This document shows positions 43,531 to 54,248 of a stretch of 64,000 bases of DNA, in pieces. The notes beneath the pieces were generated by a model. It ran no database searches. It was not told the DNA's origin and saw only the letters and a program-made list of their open reading frames with translations. The translations under genes and the position numbers were made by a program. Position 1 is the first letter of the stretch, and every line of letters begins with the position of its first letter. The DNA comes from Hydrogenophaga taeniospiralis CCUG 15921 (GTDB lineage Bacteria > Pseudomonadota > Gammaproteobacteria > Burkholderiales > Burkholderiaceae_C): positions 177,093-241,092 of the forward strand of contig NZ_BCWR01000010.1 of the NCBI RefSeq assembly GCF_001592305.1, given 5' to 3'.

Positions 43531-43997
43531 GGAGGATTCCGGGATCACCAGCCTGATCGACGCCGCTTGATACGGAAGCTCGCCCTTGTGGGGTTGCGCC
43601 TCACCTCCTGCTTTGTCTGGCTCCAGTTTCGTGAGGGAATGCACACCGGCCAATGACCTGAACTGTGTACCGAACACAGACGACCACAAATGAGGTAAAT
43701 CGGGTGACTAGTACCTTTGTTTCCAAGGGAGACGAACCAGCTGGTGCTATGAAATTTGAGTACTTTCGAGTGTAAAAACTGGGTAGTTACAAAATGTGAA
43801 TTTGCAAACAGAATGCAAAGTAGTCAAAATTCGTCCAAGATCTGTATCAAATTTGCAGCGTCAGCGGGCTTTTCGCACGGTTTTACAGGGGCCCGGATCG
43901 TCAATTTGTGCTAACGGAAAATTTTCGTCACACAGCGACATGTTGCGCAACAGTCGAAACGACTCGGGTACTTGATGCGTTCCTTCAGGGAGGATTC
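43531..43997. promoter_or_regulatory. AT-rich divergent regulatory region between amyloid-like operon and response regulator
   Basis: No convincing gene lies in these 467 bases. The part from about 43680 to 43910 is strikingly AT-rich for this genome and should hold the divergent promoters. It contains TACTTTCGAGTG (43761-43772), matched 11/12 in the flp upstream region. The part from about 43531 to 43690 is GC-richer and would be a long structured leader of the minus-strand operon. A 63-codon minus-strand open frame here has no ribosome-binding site or recognisable product. Confidence 0.6.
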
Positions 43998-44777
43998 ATG
44001 AAAAAAGAGATGAACGTGGGTGGGCTCGTGAGCGCCTCTTCGACCGTGGCGCCGACGCTCAGTCGGCAGTTCGCGATGCACACCAACCAGCCATCCGTAT
44101 GGCCCGACTTCATGGTGGGGCAGTCCATGCAGCCCGTGCGCGTGCTGCTGGTGGACGACGATCCCCACATCCGGCACGTGATCGCGCAGGAGCTGCTGGC
44201 CGACGACCGCATCAACCTGGTGGCACAGGCTGGCAGCCTCAAGGAGGGCCGGCGCAAGGTGGCGATGCACGAATTCGACGTGCTCGTGGTCGACCTCAAT
44301 CTGGGCGACGGCAACGGCTACGACCTGATCGAGCAGGTCAAGTCGGTGCGACCGCAGGCGGAGGTGGTGGTGATCTCCGCCAGCGAAGACGACGAGCATG
44401 CGATGCACGCCTTCGGGTTGGGGGCCAACGGCTACCTGATCAAGAACTCCTGGTTTGGCAACTTCCCGCAGGCGGTGCTGCAGGTGGTCAACGGCGGCGC
44501 CTCCATCACGCCCAACCTGGCACGGCGCCTGCTGCACCGGCTGGAGCCCGGCAAGCCCTCGGGCCACATGCTTCGTGGCAGCCGCGACCGGCTCTCGGAG
44601 CGCGAGCGCGAGGTGTTGAAGATGGTCGCGGCCGGCTACACCAGCGGCGAGATCGGGGCGCGGCTGGTGATCAGCGGTCAGACCGTGAACACCCACATCC
44701 GCAACATCTACCGCAAGCTCAACGTCAGGACCCGTGCGCAGGCGGTCAGCTGCGCCACGGATCGCGGCCTCTTATAG
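43998..44777 (+). CDS. NarL/FixJ-type response regulator
   Basis: The 259-residue regulator has a receiver domain (about 45-165) with acidic pair LLVDDDPH, phospho-acceptor aspartate in LVVDLNLGDGNGYD and the lysine in GYLIKNSWFG, then a LuxR-type helix-turn-helix (about 195-255) with LSEREREVLKMVAAGYTSGEIGARLVISGQTVNTHIRNIYRKL. AGGGAGGA precedes the ATG at 43998; this leaves about 44 residues before the receiver, and ATG 44112 is an alternative. It is divergent from the repeat-protein operon and followed by a histidine kinase, a plan that recalls the CsgD regulator of curli. Confidence 0.88.
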   Translation: MKKEMNVGGLVSASSTVAPTLSRQFAMHTNQPSVWPDFMVGQSMQPVRVLLVDDDPHIRHVIAQELLADDRINLVAQAGSLKEGRRKVAMHEFDVLVVDLNLGDGNGYDLIEQVKSVRPQAEVVVISASEDDEHAMHAFGLGANGYLIKNSWFGNFPQAVLQVVNGGASITPNLARRLLHRLEPGKPSGHMLRGSRDRLSEREREVLKMVAAGYTSGEIGARLVISGQTVNTHIRNIYRKLNVRTRAQAVSCATDRGLL

Positions 44778-44802
44778 ACGCCCTTCACGCGTTGGTCTCC
44801 CC

Positions 44803-46323
44803 ATGCTGTCGAGTCATCTACACCCCGGCAGAATGGTCTGGACCGCGCTGGGGCTGGCGCTGGGACTGGCCGCCCTGTTCCTGATCGCGCTCCCGGCACT
44901 TCCGATGGAAGGGGTCGATCCACGGTATCTGCTGAGCCTGGCCAACCGCGTGTTCGGGGCCACGGCGGTGATCGTCGTTGCGGCGGTGCTGGTGTGGGTG
45001 GGTCTGATCGACCGAAGCCCGTCCAGCGCGCCCATGGACCTGGCCTACATGCTGATCGCGCTGTGCTGGTTGTTCCTGGTCGGCATCAACGCCGGCGTCG
45101 GGTGGGCGGGCGATGGCCCGGTGGAGCACCTGGTCGCGCACGCGGCCTACCAGTTGGCGGTGGCCAGCGTGGTGCTGCTGTTGCTGGCCAGTGTGTCGTT
45201 TGTGCCGGCCCGCAGCGCCGTGGTGGGCGTGCTGCAGGCGGTGCTGGCGCTGGGGCTGCTGGGCTGGAGCTTCCTGGGTGGCCCCGATCGCGAGCTGGCC
45301 TACCTGGCCTGGAAAGTGGTCAACGTGGTGTGCGCCACGACCATCTTCCTGATGATGGGCGCGACCCTGCGGCAGGGGCCGGTCTTGCGGTCCTGGCTGA
45401 TCTCGGGTGCGGGCCTGGTGGGGCTGGGGATCCTGCTCCACGACGTGGTGCAGGCCGACGGCCTGCGCATCCCGCTCACGACCATCCACCACGTCTATGC
45501 CGCCTACCTGGCCATGGTCTGGCTGCTGATCACGGGCCGCGTGGGCGATCTCGACAGCCTGTCGTCCGCGGACGCTGAGCGCTCCGAAAACAGCCTGCTG
45601 GCCAACGACTTCGCGCACACCGACCTGATCATCGATGAGCCGGAGACGGAACCCTCGAACGCCGAGCTGACCGTGAGCTTGGAGCGCCGCCGCATCGCGC
45701 AGGACCTGCACGACGGCGTGGGCTCGCAGCTGGTGAGCATCCTGTCGTCGCTGGACCGTGGCATCCCGCAGCAGCGTTCCCTGTCGCTCGCGCTGGAGCA
45801 GTGCCTGCTCGACGTGAAGATCCTCGTCGATGCGATCGACGAAAGCAGCGAGAGCGTGATCGACGCGCTGGGCCGGCTGCGTTACCGCGTGCAGCACTCG
45901 CTGGACAAGTTGGGCATCCAGATGGTCTGGGACGTGGACGTGGACGGCCCGCTTCAGGCGCTGCAGGACGACCGCAGCCGGCAGGTGCTGCGCATTGCGC
46001 AGGAGTCGATCGCCAACGTGATGCGCCACTCGAAGGCCCGCACGGTCTGGCTGTCGTGCCACTGCTCGGCCGATCAGCAGACCCTGATGCTGGAGGTCCG
46101 CGACGATGGGGTCGGCTTCGAGCCTGATGAGGTCAGCATGGGCAGGGGCAAGGGCCTGGAGGGCATGCGCCGGCGCGCCGAGGCCTGCGGGGGGCGGTTC
46201 GACATCGAGAGCGTGCCCGGTCAGGGGACGCGGGTGCGCGTCACGATGTCCGTGGGCGAGCGGCGCCCGACCGGCCCGAACGGCACGCCCGACAGCCGGT
46301 ATGCCCGGCCGCGAAAGGCCTGA
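44803..46323 (+). CDS. Membrane sensor histidine kinase (NarX/DegS-type)
   Basis: The 506-residue protein has an N-terminal domain of about seven transmembrane helices (about 12-265) with no large periplasmic loop, then a HisKA_3 dimerisation region with the phospho-acceptor histidine in RRRIAQDLHDGVGSQL and a HATPase domain (IAQESIANVMRHSKA, VRDDGVGFEPDE and GKGLEGMRRRAEACGG). It surely phosphorylates the regulator encoded 25 bases upstream. The signal is unknown; the membrane-embedded sensor suggests a lipid or membrane cue. The start codon at 44803 has only a weak ribosome-binding site. Confidence 0.87.
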   Translation: MLSSHLHPGRMVWTALGLALGLAALFLIALPALPMEGVDPRYLLSLANRVFGATAVIVVAAVLVWVGLIDRSPSSAPMDLAYMLIALCWLFLVGINAGVGWAGDGPVEHLVAHAAYQLAVASVVLLLLASVSFVPARSAVVGVLQAVLALGLLGWSFLGGPDRELAYLAWKVVNVVCATTIFLMMGATLRQGPVLRSWLISGAGLVGLGILLHDVVQADGLRIPLTTIHHVYAAYLAMVWLLITGRVGDLDSLSSADAERSENSLLANDFAHTDLIIDEPETEPSNAELTVSLERRRIAQDLHDGVGSQLVSILSSLDRGIPQQRSLSLALEQCLLDVKILVDAIDESSESVIDALGRLRYRVQHSLDKLGIQMVWDVDVDGPLQALQDDRSRQVLRIAQESIANVMRHSKARTVWLSCHCSADQQTLMLEVRDDGVGFEPDEVSMGRGKGLEGMRRRAEACGGRFDIESVPGQGTRVRVTMSVGERRPTGPNGTPDSRYARPRKA

Positions 46324-46389
46324 CGGTGGGTGGAGGGGAGGGCGGCGTGGCGCGGTGCCTGTGGCAAACTTCCCGCCTCGTTTCGCCAT

Positions 46390-46413
46390 GGGCACCTGGG
46401 GGTGCCATTTTTT
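46390..46413 (+). terminator. Intrinsic-terminator-like hairpin directly before tex
   Basis: GGCACC (46391-46396) pairs with GGTGCC (46401-46406) around TGGG, followed at once by ATTTTTT. It fits the end of the response regulator/kinase transcript, but it ends only three bases before the tex ATG, and the G-rich segment that could be the tex ribosome-binding site lies inside it. Confidence 0.7.
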
Positions 46414-46416
46414 CGC

Positions 46417-48837
<2,421 letters not shown>

Positions 48838-48962
48838 GGGGGGTGCCGCTTCCAAGGGTTTTCCCGCGCCGCGGGCGATCCTGGGGCTCAAGTTGGGGGG
48901 CGCGTGGCCGATATCAGGTGCAGTCACACACCCCTTTTCATCCACGGACTTCACCCCCTCCC

Positions 48963-49790
48963 ATGCAACTTGAAGCCCTGCTCAACTACCCCCGTGCTCT
49001 GCCGGCCATGCCGCGCGCCGTCTCGGACCTGTTGGCCGAGATGAACAAGGAAGACCCCAGCCCCAAGCGGGTGGGGGAACTCATCGGGCACGATCCGGCG
49101 CTCACCACGCGCGTGCTGCGCCTGTCCAACTCGGCTTTTTTCCGCGTCAGCCGCAAGGTCGGCAGCGCCGACGAAGCGGTGGCACTGCTCGGCATGACCC
49201 ATGTGCGTTCGCTGGTCATGGCCGCTGCCCTGGGGGCGAGCTTCAAGAACGTGCCCGGCATGGACCTGCAGCAGTTCTGGCGCTACAGCCTGCGCGTGGC
49301 CGAGATCGCCCGCTCGCTCGCGGGGGTGTTGCACCAGAACCCCGGCAACGCTTTCACCGCCGGCCTGATCCACGCGATCGGCATTCTGGTGATGCACATC
49401 GCCATGCCCGACGAGATGGCCCTGGTGGACATGGGCACCCCGCCGCTGGACCTGCAGCGGGCCCTGGCGGAGCGCAACCACCTGGGCTACACCTACGCCG
49501 AGGTGGGCGCCGGCATGGCGGAGAAGTGGCAGTTTCCCCAGGAAATGGTGACGGCCCTGGCCTGCCAGAACGAGCCCTTCGAAGGCGACAACTACGACCG
49601 CCTGGCGGGCCTGCTGCACCTGGCCTCTTGGCGCGCGCGCGCCGAGGAAATCCAGCTTGACAACGCCGGCCTGGTCGCGACCTTCCCAGACCTGATCGGC
49701 CTCACGCTGGGGCTGGATCTGGACAACGTGCTGGAGAAGGATCCCTCCGAATGGTCGTTCAGTCAGGCGCTGGGGGCCTTCATCGAATAG
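48963..49790 (+). CDS. HDOD domain protein 1
   Basis: The 275-residue protein is a stand-alone HDOD domain, a degenerate HD fold used in signalling. Motifs include LPAMPRAVSDLLAEMNKEDPS, DPALTTRVLRLSNSAFF, ALLGMTHVRSLVMAAALG and FTAGLIHAIGILVMHIA. No output domain is attached. It shares this layout, and the WRYSLR / WRYSLN, EVGA and ASWRARAEE segments, with the next gene, so the two arose by duplication. Confidence 0.85.
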   Translation: MQLEALLNYPRALPAMPRAVSDLLAEMNKEDPSPKRVGELIGHDPALTTRVLRLSNSAFFRVSRKVGSADEAVALLGMTHVRSLVMAAALGASFKNVPGMDLQQFWRYSLRVAEIARSLAGVLHQNPGNAFTAGLIHAIGILVMHIAMPDEMALVDMGTPPLDLQRALAERNHLGYTYAEVGAGMAEKWQFPQEMVTALACQNEPFEGDNYDRLAGLLHLASWRARAEEIQLDNAGLVATFPDLIGLTLGLDLDNVLEKDPSEWSFSQALGAFIE

Positions 49791-49882
49791 GTACCCGAAA
49801 GCGCTCAAGTCGATGGCCATCGGGACGATGTATTTCTTGAAGACACCGACCACTGTGATCCCCACCCGATTGGCAGGCACCC

Positions 49883-50707
49883 ATGCAGCTCGACAAACTC
49901 CTCAAGCAGCCGAACGCGCTTCCGTCCGCCCCCAGGGTGGTGCGCAAGCTGATCGAGACCTTTGACCAGGAGGACGTCGATCTGCTCCAGGCGGCCGCCT
50001 ACATTGAAGACGATCCGGTGCTCACGGCCAAGCTGCTCAAGATGGCCAATTCGGCGTTTTTCGGTCTGCACCGCGCGGTGACCAACGCACGCGACGCGAT
50101 CAGCGTCATGGGGCTGATCAAGGTGCGTGCCCTGGTCGTCGGTGCCGCGCTGGGCGATGGTTTCCACAGCGTGGGCGGCATGAACCTCAACCAGTTCTGG
50201 CGCTACAGCCTCAACACCGCCAACCTTTCACGCTACATCGCGCTGCCGATCCGGATCGACGAGAACACCGCCTTCACCGCGGGCCTGATCCACTGCATCG
50301 GCGAACTGGTGATGCACGCGGGCATGCCCGAGGCCATGATCGACCTGGACCGCAGCGTGCCCATGCTCGACCTCAAGCGCGCGCGCGCCGAGAAGGGCAT
50401 GTTCGGTTACTGCTATGCCGAGGTGGGCGCGGCGCTGGCGCGCGAATGGCGCTTCCCCAAGAGGATGATCGACGCCGTCGGACACCAGATCGCACCCTTC
50501 GACAACGATGTGTACGAACCCATCGCCGGCGTGATCCACATTGCCTCGTGGCGTGCCCGGGCCGAAGAGCTGTCGCTGGGCAGCGAGGGCCTGATCAACA
50601 CCTACCCCGACCCGATCGGCCTGGTGCTGGGCATCGACCCGGACACGGTGATCGGCGAAGAGATCCCCGCACTGACGCGGCAGGACGTGGCGCTGGAAAG
50701 CGCCTGA
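49883..50707 (+). CDS. HDOD domain protein 2
   Basis: The 274-residue stand-alone HDOD protein has LPSAPRVVRKLIETFDQEDVD, DPVLTAKLLKMANSAFFGLHRAV, FTAGLIHCIGELVMHAGMP and ASWRARAEELSLGSEGL. It is a clear paralogue of the protein encoded 92 bases upstream, at nearly equal length. HDOD proteins often act in motility, stress or second-messenger signalling, but no target can be named here. The start ATG follows a weak GGCAGGC sequence. Confidence 0.85.
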   Translation: MQLDKLLKQPNALPSAPRVVRKLIETFDQEDVDLLQAAAYIEDDPVLTAKLLKMANSAFFGLHRAVTNARDAISVMGLIKVRALVVGAALGDGFHSVGGMNLNQFWRYSLNTANLSRYIALPIRIDENTAFTAGLIHCIGELVMHAGMPEAMIDLDRSVPMLDLKRARAEKGMFGYCYAEVGAALAREWRFPKRMIDAVGHQIAPFDNDVYEPIAGVIHIASWRARAEELSLGSEGLINTYPDPIGLVLGIDPDTVIGEEIPALTRQDVALESA

Positions 50708-50708
50708 T

Positions 50709-50726
50709 CCGCCCCGGAGCGGGCGG
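50709..50726. terminator. Hairpin between convergent HDOD and binding-protein genes
   Basis: CCGCCC (50709-50714) pairs with GGGCGG (50721-50726) in the 32-base gap between two convergent stop codons, with more GC-rich complementarity just after it. It may serve as a terminator for both strands, though T-runs are missing. Confidence 0.4.
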
Positions 50727-50739
50727 GCCAGTGGGCCGG

Positions 50740-51738
50740 TCAGGCCTTGAGCTTGAGCATCATGGCCACGGCGCTGGCCATGGACTGCTCGATCATCAGC
50801 ACCTTGGTGAACTCGTCGCCGTACATCAGGGCATTGGTCCACTTTTCCCTTTGCAGAGCCTGCTTCCATGAGGGTGTCTGGGTGGCCGTGATCACGATGT
50901 TGCGCAGGTTGGACCGATCGGCCTCCGAGATCTGGCCGGGGCCGAACACGGCCCGCCAGTTGCCCAGGTCGGTGTTGATGCCCAGTTCGTTGAGTGACGG
51001 AATACCGTGCAGCGACTTGCGTGACGATACGGCCAGGGGAGTGAGGCTTTTGTTTTCGATCGCGGTCTGAAACTCGCTGTAGCTGGAGATGGCGATCTGG
51101 ACCTCTCCCTTTTCCAGCAAGTCCATGGCCTCGCGACCGCTGCTCGTGGGCAGGTATTTCAGCCGACCGACATCAAGGCGCAGCTGGCGCGCGATCATGC
51201 CGGCGAGCATGTGATCGACCCCACCCGCCGATCCCCCGGTGAATCCCACCGTCGAGAGGTCTTTGCGCATCGCTTCCTTGAGCGCGTTCATGTCAGGGAA
51301 GCGGCCGCCGCTGGGCGCCACCAGTACCATGAAGTCGTTGGTCAGGCGCGCGATCGGACTGACCTGCGCCAGCGTGACCGCCGGGCGGTTCACCGCAATG
51401 GCGCCCAGCATGACCATGCCGCCGATCAGCAGCGCTGCGGGGTCGCGGTTGAACCGCTCCACGAAGTCGGTGAGACCGATCGTGCCCCCTTTGCCGCCCT
51501 TGTTTTCATAGGCAAGCTCGCGGGCCAGGCCGGCCGACTGGATCGCGGCACCGAGGGCCCGCCCGGTCTGGTCCCAGCCTCCGCCCGCACCACCCGGGAT
51601 GTAGAGGCTGAGTTTCGTCAGCGGCGTGGCGGCGTTCGCCGGACTGGTGGCGACGGGCACATCCTTTTGAGCGAACGACGATGTCGCCCACAACGCCGTG
51701 GCAGCGCCACAGGTCTTCAGCAAACTTCTGCGCAACAT
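50740..51738 (-). CDS. TctC-like tripartite tricarboxylate transporter binding protein 1
   Basis: The 332-residue exported protein has a signal peptide with twin arginines (MLRRSLLKTCGAATALW) and the TctC-type core IPGGAGGGWDQTGRALG, NKGGKGGTIGLTDFV, LLIGGMVMLGAI and TGGSAGGVDHMLAGMIA. It should bind a carboxylate in the periplasm. The start at 51738 gives the signal peptide directly; the open frame extends 18 codons upstream but adds a non-signal-like segment. A paralogue of exactly the same length lies next to it, and no TctA/TctB genes are near. Confidence 0.85.
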   Translation of the reverse strand: MLRRSLLKTCGAATALWATSSFAQKDVPVATSPANAATPLTKLSLYIPGGAGGGWDQTGRALGAAIQSAGLARELAYENKGGKGGTIGLTDFVERFNRDPAALLIGGMVMLGAIAVNRPAVTLAQVSPIARLTNDFMVLVAPSGGRFPDMNALKEAMRKDLSTVGFTGGSAGGVDHMLAGMIARQLRLDVGRLKYLPTSSGREAMDLLEKGEVQIAISSYSEFQTAIENKSLTPLAVSSRKSLHGIPSLNELGINTDLGNWRAVFGPGQISEADRSNLRNIVITATQTPSWKQALQREKWTNALMYGDEFTKVLMIEQSMASAVAMMLKLKA

Positions 51739-51949
51739 GGGCGGTGCCTTTGGGGTGGGGGGAACTGGGATTCCACCGTTGGAGGCTGTCATTCCGCTGT
51801 CAGTCTTGTCAGGGAAAACCCGCTCGCCGACGGAACGAGGGACGCCGGGTGCGGTCGGTCGCTTTCGGCTGGCGCCTTGTCCGCCGCCCAGCAGATCAGC
51901 CGCGCACGCCGCTGGGGTGCATCGGTGCCTTCGTGACCAACGCCTGGAT

Positions 51950-52948
51950 TCAGCTTCTGAGCTTGAGCATCATGGCCATGGCGTTGGCCATGCCTTGCTC
52001 GATGACCAGCCGGCCGGCGAAGTCCGGCCCGTGCAGCAGGGCGTTGAACCACTTGTTTTTCTCCAGCGCCTGCGCCCAGGTGGGGTGCAGGGTGGCCGCG
52101 ACCACGATGCGGCGCAGGTTCTCGCGTTGCGCCGCGTCGATGCCACCGGGTGCGAACACCGCACGCCAGTTGCTCAGGTCGGTCTGCAGGCCCTGCTCAT
52201 GCAGGGAAGGCACCCCATAGAGCGACCGGCGGGAGGAAATCGCCAGCGGCGTGAGCTGCCGCTTTTCGATGTCGGCCTGGAACTCGCTGTAGCCCGATAT
52301 CGCCACCTGCGCCTCGCCCTTCTCCAGCAGCGCTGCGGCTTCGGGGCCACTGCTGGTGGGCAGGTACTTGAGCTGGGTCACGTCCTGCCGCAGCTGGAGG
52401 GCGATCATGCCGGCGAGCACATGATCGACCCCGCCGGCCGAACCGCCGGTGAACCCGACCGCGCCCAGGTTGGCGCGCATGGCCGTGGTCAGCGCCGCCA
52501 TGGAGTCCAGCGCCTGACCCGTCCTGGACACCATCACCATGTAGTCGTTGGTCAGCCGTGCGATCGGGCTGACCTGTTTCAGCGTGGCCTTGGACTGCCC
52601 GAGCGCAATCGCGCCGAGCATCACCATGCCGCCGACCAGCAGCGCGGCCGGGTCGCGGTCGTGGCGGGCCACGAAGTCGGCCAGCCCGATGGTGCCGCCC
52701 TTGCCACCCTTGTTTTCGTAGGTCACACGATCGGCCAGGCCCGCGGCCTGGATGGCCGCGCCCAGGGTCCGCCCGGTCTGGTCCCAGCCACCGCCGGCGC
52801 CGCCGGGGATGTAGATGTGCAGTTCGGGCAAGCGGGTGGGGGCCGGCGATGCGGCGGGGGCCGGGGCGGCTGTCTGGGCGAGCGCTGCCGGCCCCATGCC
52901 CAGCAACGCGCTGGCCCCACACGCCGTCAGCAGGCTTCGTCGATCCAT
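51950..52948 (-). CDS. TctC-like tripartite tricarboxylate transporter binding protein 2
   Basis: The 332-residue paralogue of the neighbouring gene has signal peptide MDRRSLLTACGASALLG, IPGGAGGGWDQTGRTLG, NKGGKGGTIGLADFV, LLVGGMVMLGAI and TGGSAGGVDHVLAGMIA. AGGGAG precedes the ATG at 52948; a TTG six bases earlier is unlikely. The two copies are diverged but colinear, which points to an old tandem duplication. The 211 bases between them carry no gene. Confidence 0.86.
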   Translation of the reverse strand: MDRRSLLTACGASALLGMGPAALAQTAAPAPAASPAPTRLPELHIYIPGGAGGGWDQTGRTLGAAIQAAGLADRVTYENKGGKGGTIGLADFVARHDRDPAALLVGGMVMLGAIALGQSKATLKQVSPIARLTNDYMVMVSRTGQALDSMAALTTAMRANLGAVGFTGGSAGGVDHVLAGMIALQLRQDVTQLKYLPTSSGPEAAALLEKGEAQVAISGYSEFQADIEKRQLTPLAISSRRSLYGVPSLHEQGLQTDLSNWRAVFAPGGIDAAQRENLRRIVVAATLHPTWAQALEKNKWFNALLHGPDFAGRLVIEQGMANAMAMMLKLRS

Positions 52949-53109
52949 GTGCAAACTCCCTTGAGTATCGGTTCCAATCGGGGCTCCATTACATGGGCGC
53001 CAGCTGTCAATCGGCTGTCACCCGGAGGCCCATGCCCAGGCCATTCGAGGTCTTTCCCGACCCAGGTACCGGCCGTTCATTCACCCTTGTTCGTCTGCAT
53101 TGCGTTCCC

Positions 53110-54225
53110 ATGTCTTCCCTGCGCTTCTACGCCGGTCCCGCGGCCCGCTCCCACATCGAACAGCACGGCCTGCGCGCGCGGGACGTGGGCATCATTCCCG
53201 CCGCGGCCGGCGGCCCCAAGGGCCTGATCCTCGGGCCGCTGGACCGCTTCATCTTTGGCCACTGGCTGACGCACAGCGCCCAGCCGGTGCATCTGGTGGG
53301 CGCGTCCATCGGGGCCTGGCGCATGGCCACCGCCTGCCTGGACCAGCCCCTGGCCGCGCTGGCGCGGCTGGAGCGCGACTACATCGCCCAGCACCACGAG
53401 CTGCCGCCCGGCCAGAAGCGGCACAGTCCCGACCAGATCAGCGCACGCTTTGGCGCCAACCTGCGGCAGTTCTACAGCGGACGCATCGACGAGGTGCTGC
53501 GCCACCCGCGCTACCGGCTGCACCTCGTGGCCTCGCGCGGGCGGCACGTGCTGGCGCAGGACGGCCGGTGGCGCACGCCGCTGGGCTACCTGGGGGCCTT
53601 CGCGGCCAACGCCGTGCACCGCAAGGCGCTCGGGGCCTGGCTGGAACGGGTGGTGTTCTCGTCCCGCGACAGCGACATGGAGGGCGATGGCACCACCAGC
53701 GACAAGGCCACCCCGCTGCCGTTCTCCACGCAGGACCTGCGCACCCGCCAGGTGCCGCTGCGTGGCGACAACTTCATGGACGCGCTGCAGGCCAGCTGCT
53801 CCATCCCCTTCATGCTGCGGCCGGTGCACGGCATTGCCGGCGCGCCACCTGGCACCTACTGGGACGGTGGCATCACCGACTACCACCTGCACCTGCGCTA
53901 CCAGCCCGCCGCCGCGTCGCCCATCGTGCTCTACCCGCACTTCCAGAAAAACGTGGTGCCCGGCTGGCTCGACAAGGCATGGAAGCGCCGCCACCGCAGC
54001 AGCCCTGCGCTGGACAACATGTTGGTGATCGCCCCCGACCCGGCCTGGGTCCAGACCCTGCCCAACGGCCGCCTGCCGGACCGCACCGACTTCGCGCGCT
54101 ACGGCCAGGACATCGCCGCACGCATGAAGGTCTGGAGCGCGGCCACCGCCGCGAGCCGCTGCCTGGCCGACGAGTTCGACGACTGGCTGCAGCGGCCCGA
54201 CCTCTCGCGCATCGAGGCGCTGTAG
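53110..54225 (+). CDS. Patatin-like phospholipase family protein
   Basis: The 371-residue hydrolase has the patatin features: oxyanion-hole AAAGGPKGLILG (about residue 33), nucleophile serine in the GASIGAW elbow (about 65) and catalytic aspartate in YWDGGITDY (about 258). It is a Ser-Asp dyad lipase or acyl hydrolase acting on phospholipids or other acyl esters; no signal peptide is visible, so it should be cytoplasmic. Upstream in-frame ATGs exist, but the domain begins at this one. Confidence 0.82.
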   Translation: MSSLRFYAGPAARSHIEQHGLRARDVGIIPAAAGGPKGLILGPLDRFIFGHWLTHSAQPVHLVGASIGAWRMATACLDQPLAALARLERDYIAQHHELPPGQKRHSPDQISARFGANLRQFYSGRIDEVLRHPRYRLHLVASRGRHVLAQDGRWRTPLGYLGAFAANAVHRKALGAWLERVVFSSRDSDMEGDGTTSDKATPLPFSTQDLRTRQVPLRGDNFMDALQASCSIPFMLRPVHGIAGAPPGTYWDGGITDYHLHLRYQPAAASPIVLYPHFQKNVVPGWLDKAWKRRHRSSPALDNMLVIAPDPAWVQTLPNGRLPDRTDFARYGQDIAARMKVWSAATAASRCLADEFDDWLQRPDLSRIEAL

Positions 54226-54248
54226 CCCATGCGCGCCGATAATTCCCC

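Noticed and set aside
43498..43689. 63-codon minus-strand open frame in the leader of the repeat-protein gene
   Set aside because: No ribosome-binding site at its start and no recognisable product; it overlaps the hairpin leader, so a regulatory RNA role is more likely.
43531..43690. c-di-GMP (GEMM) riboswitch in the repeat-protein leader
   Set aside because: The conserved GEMM core blocks could not be found; kept only as an unclassified structured leader.
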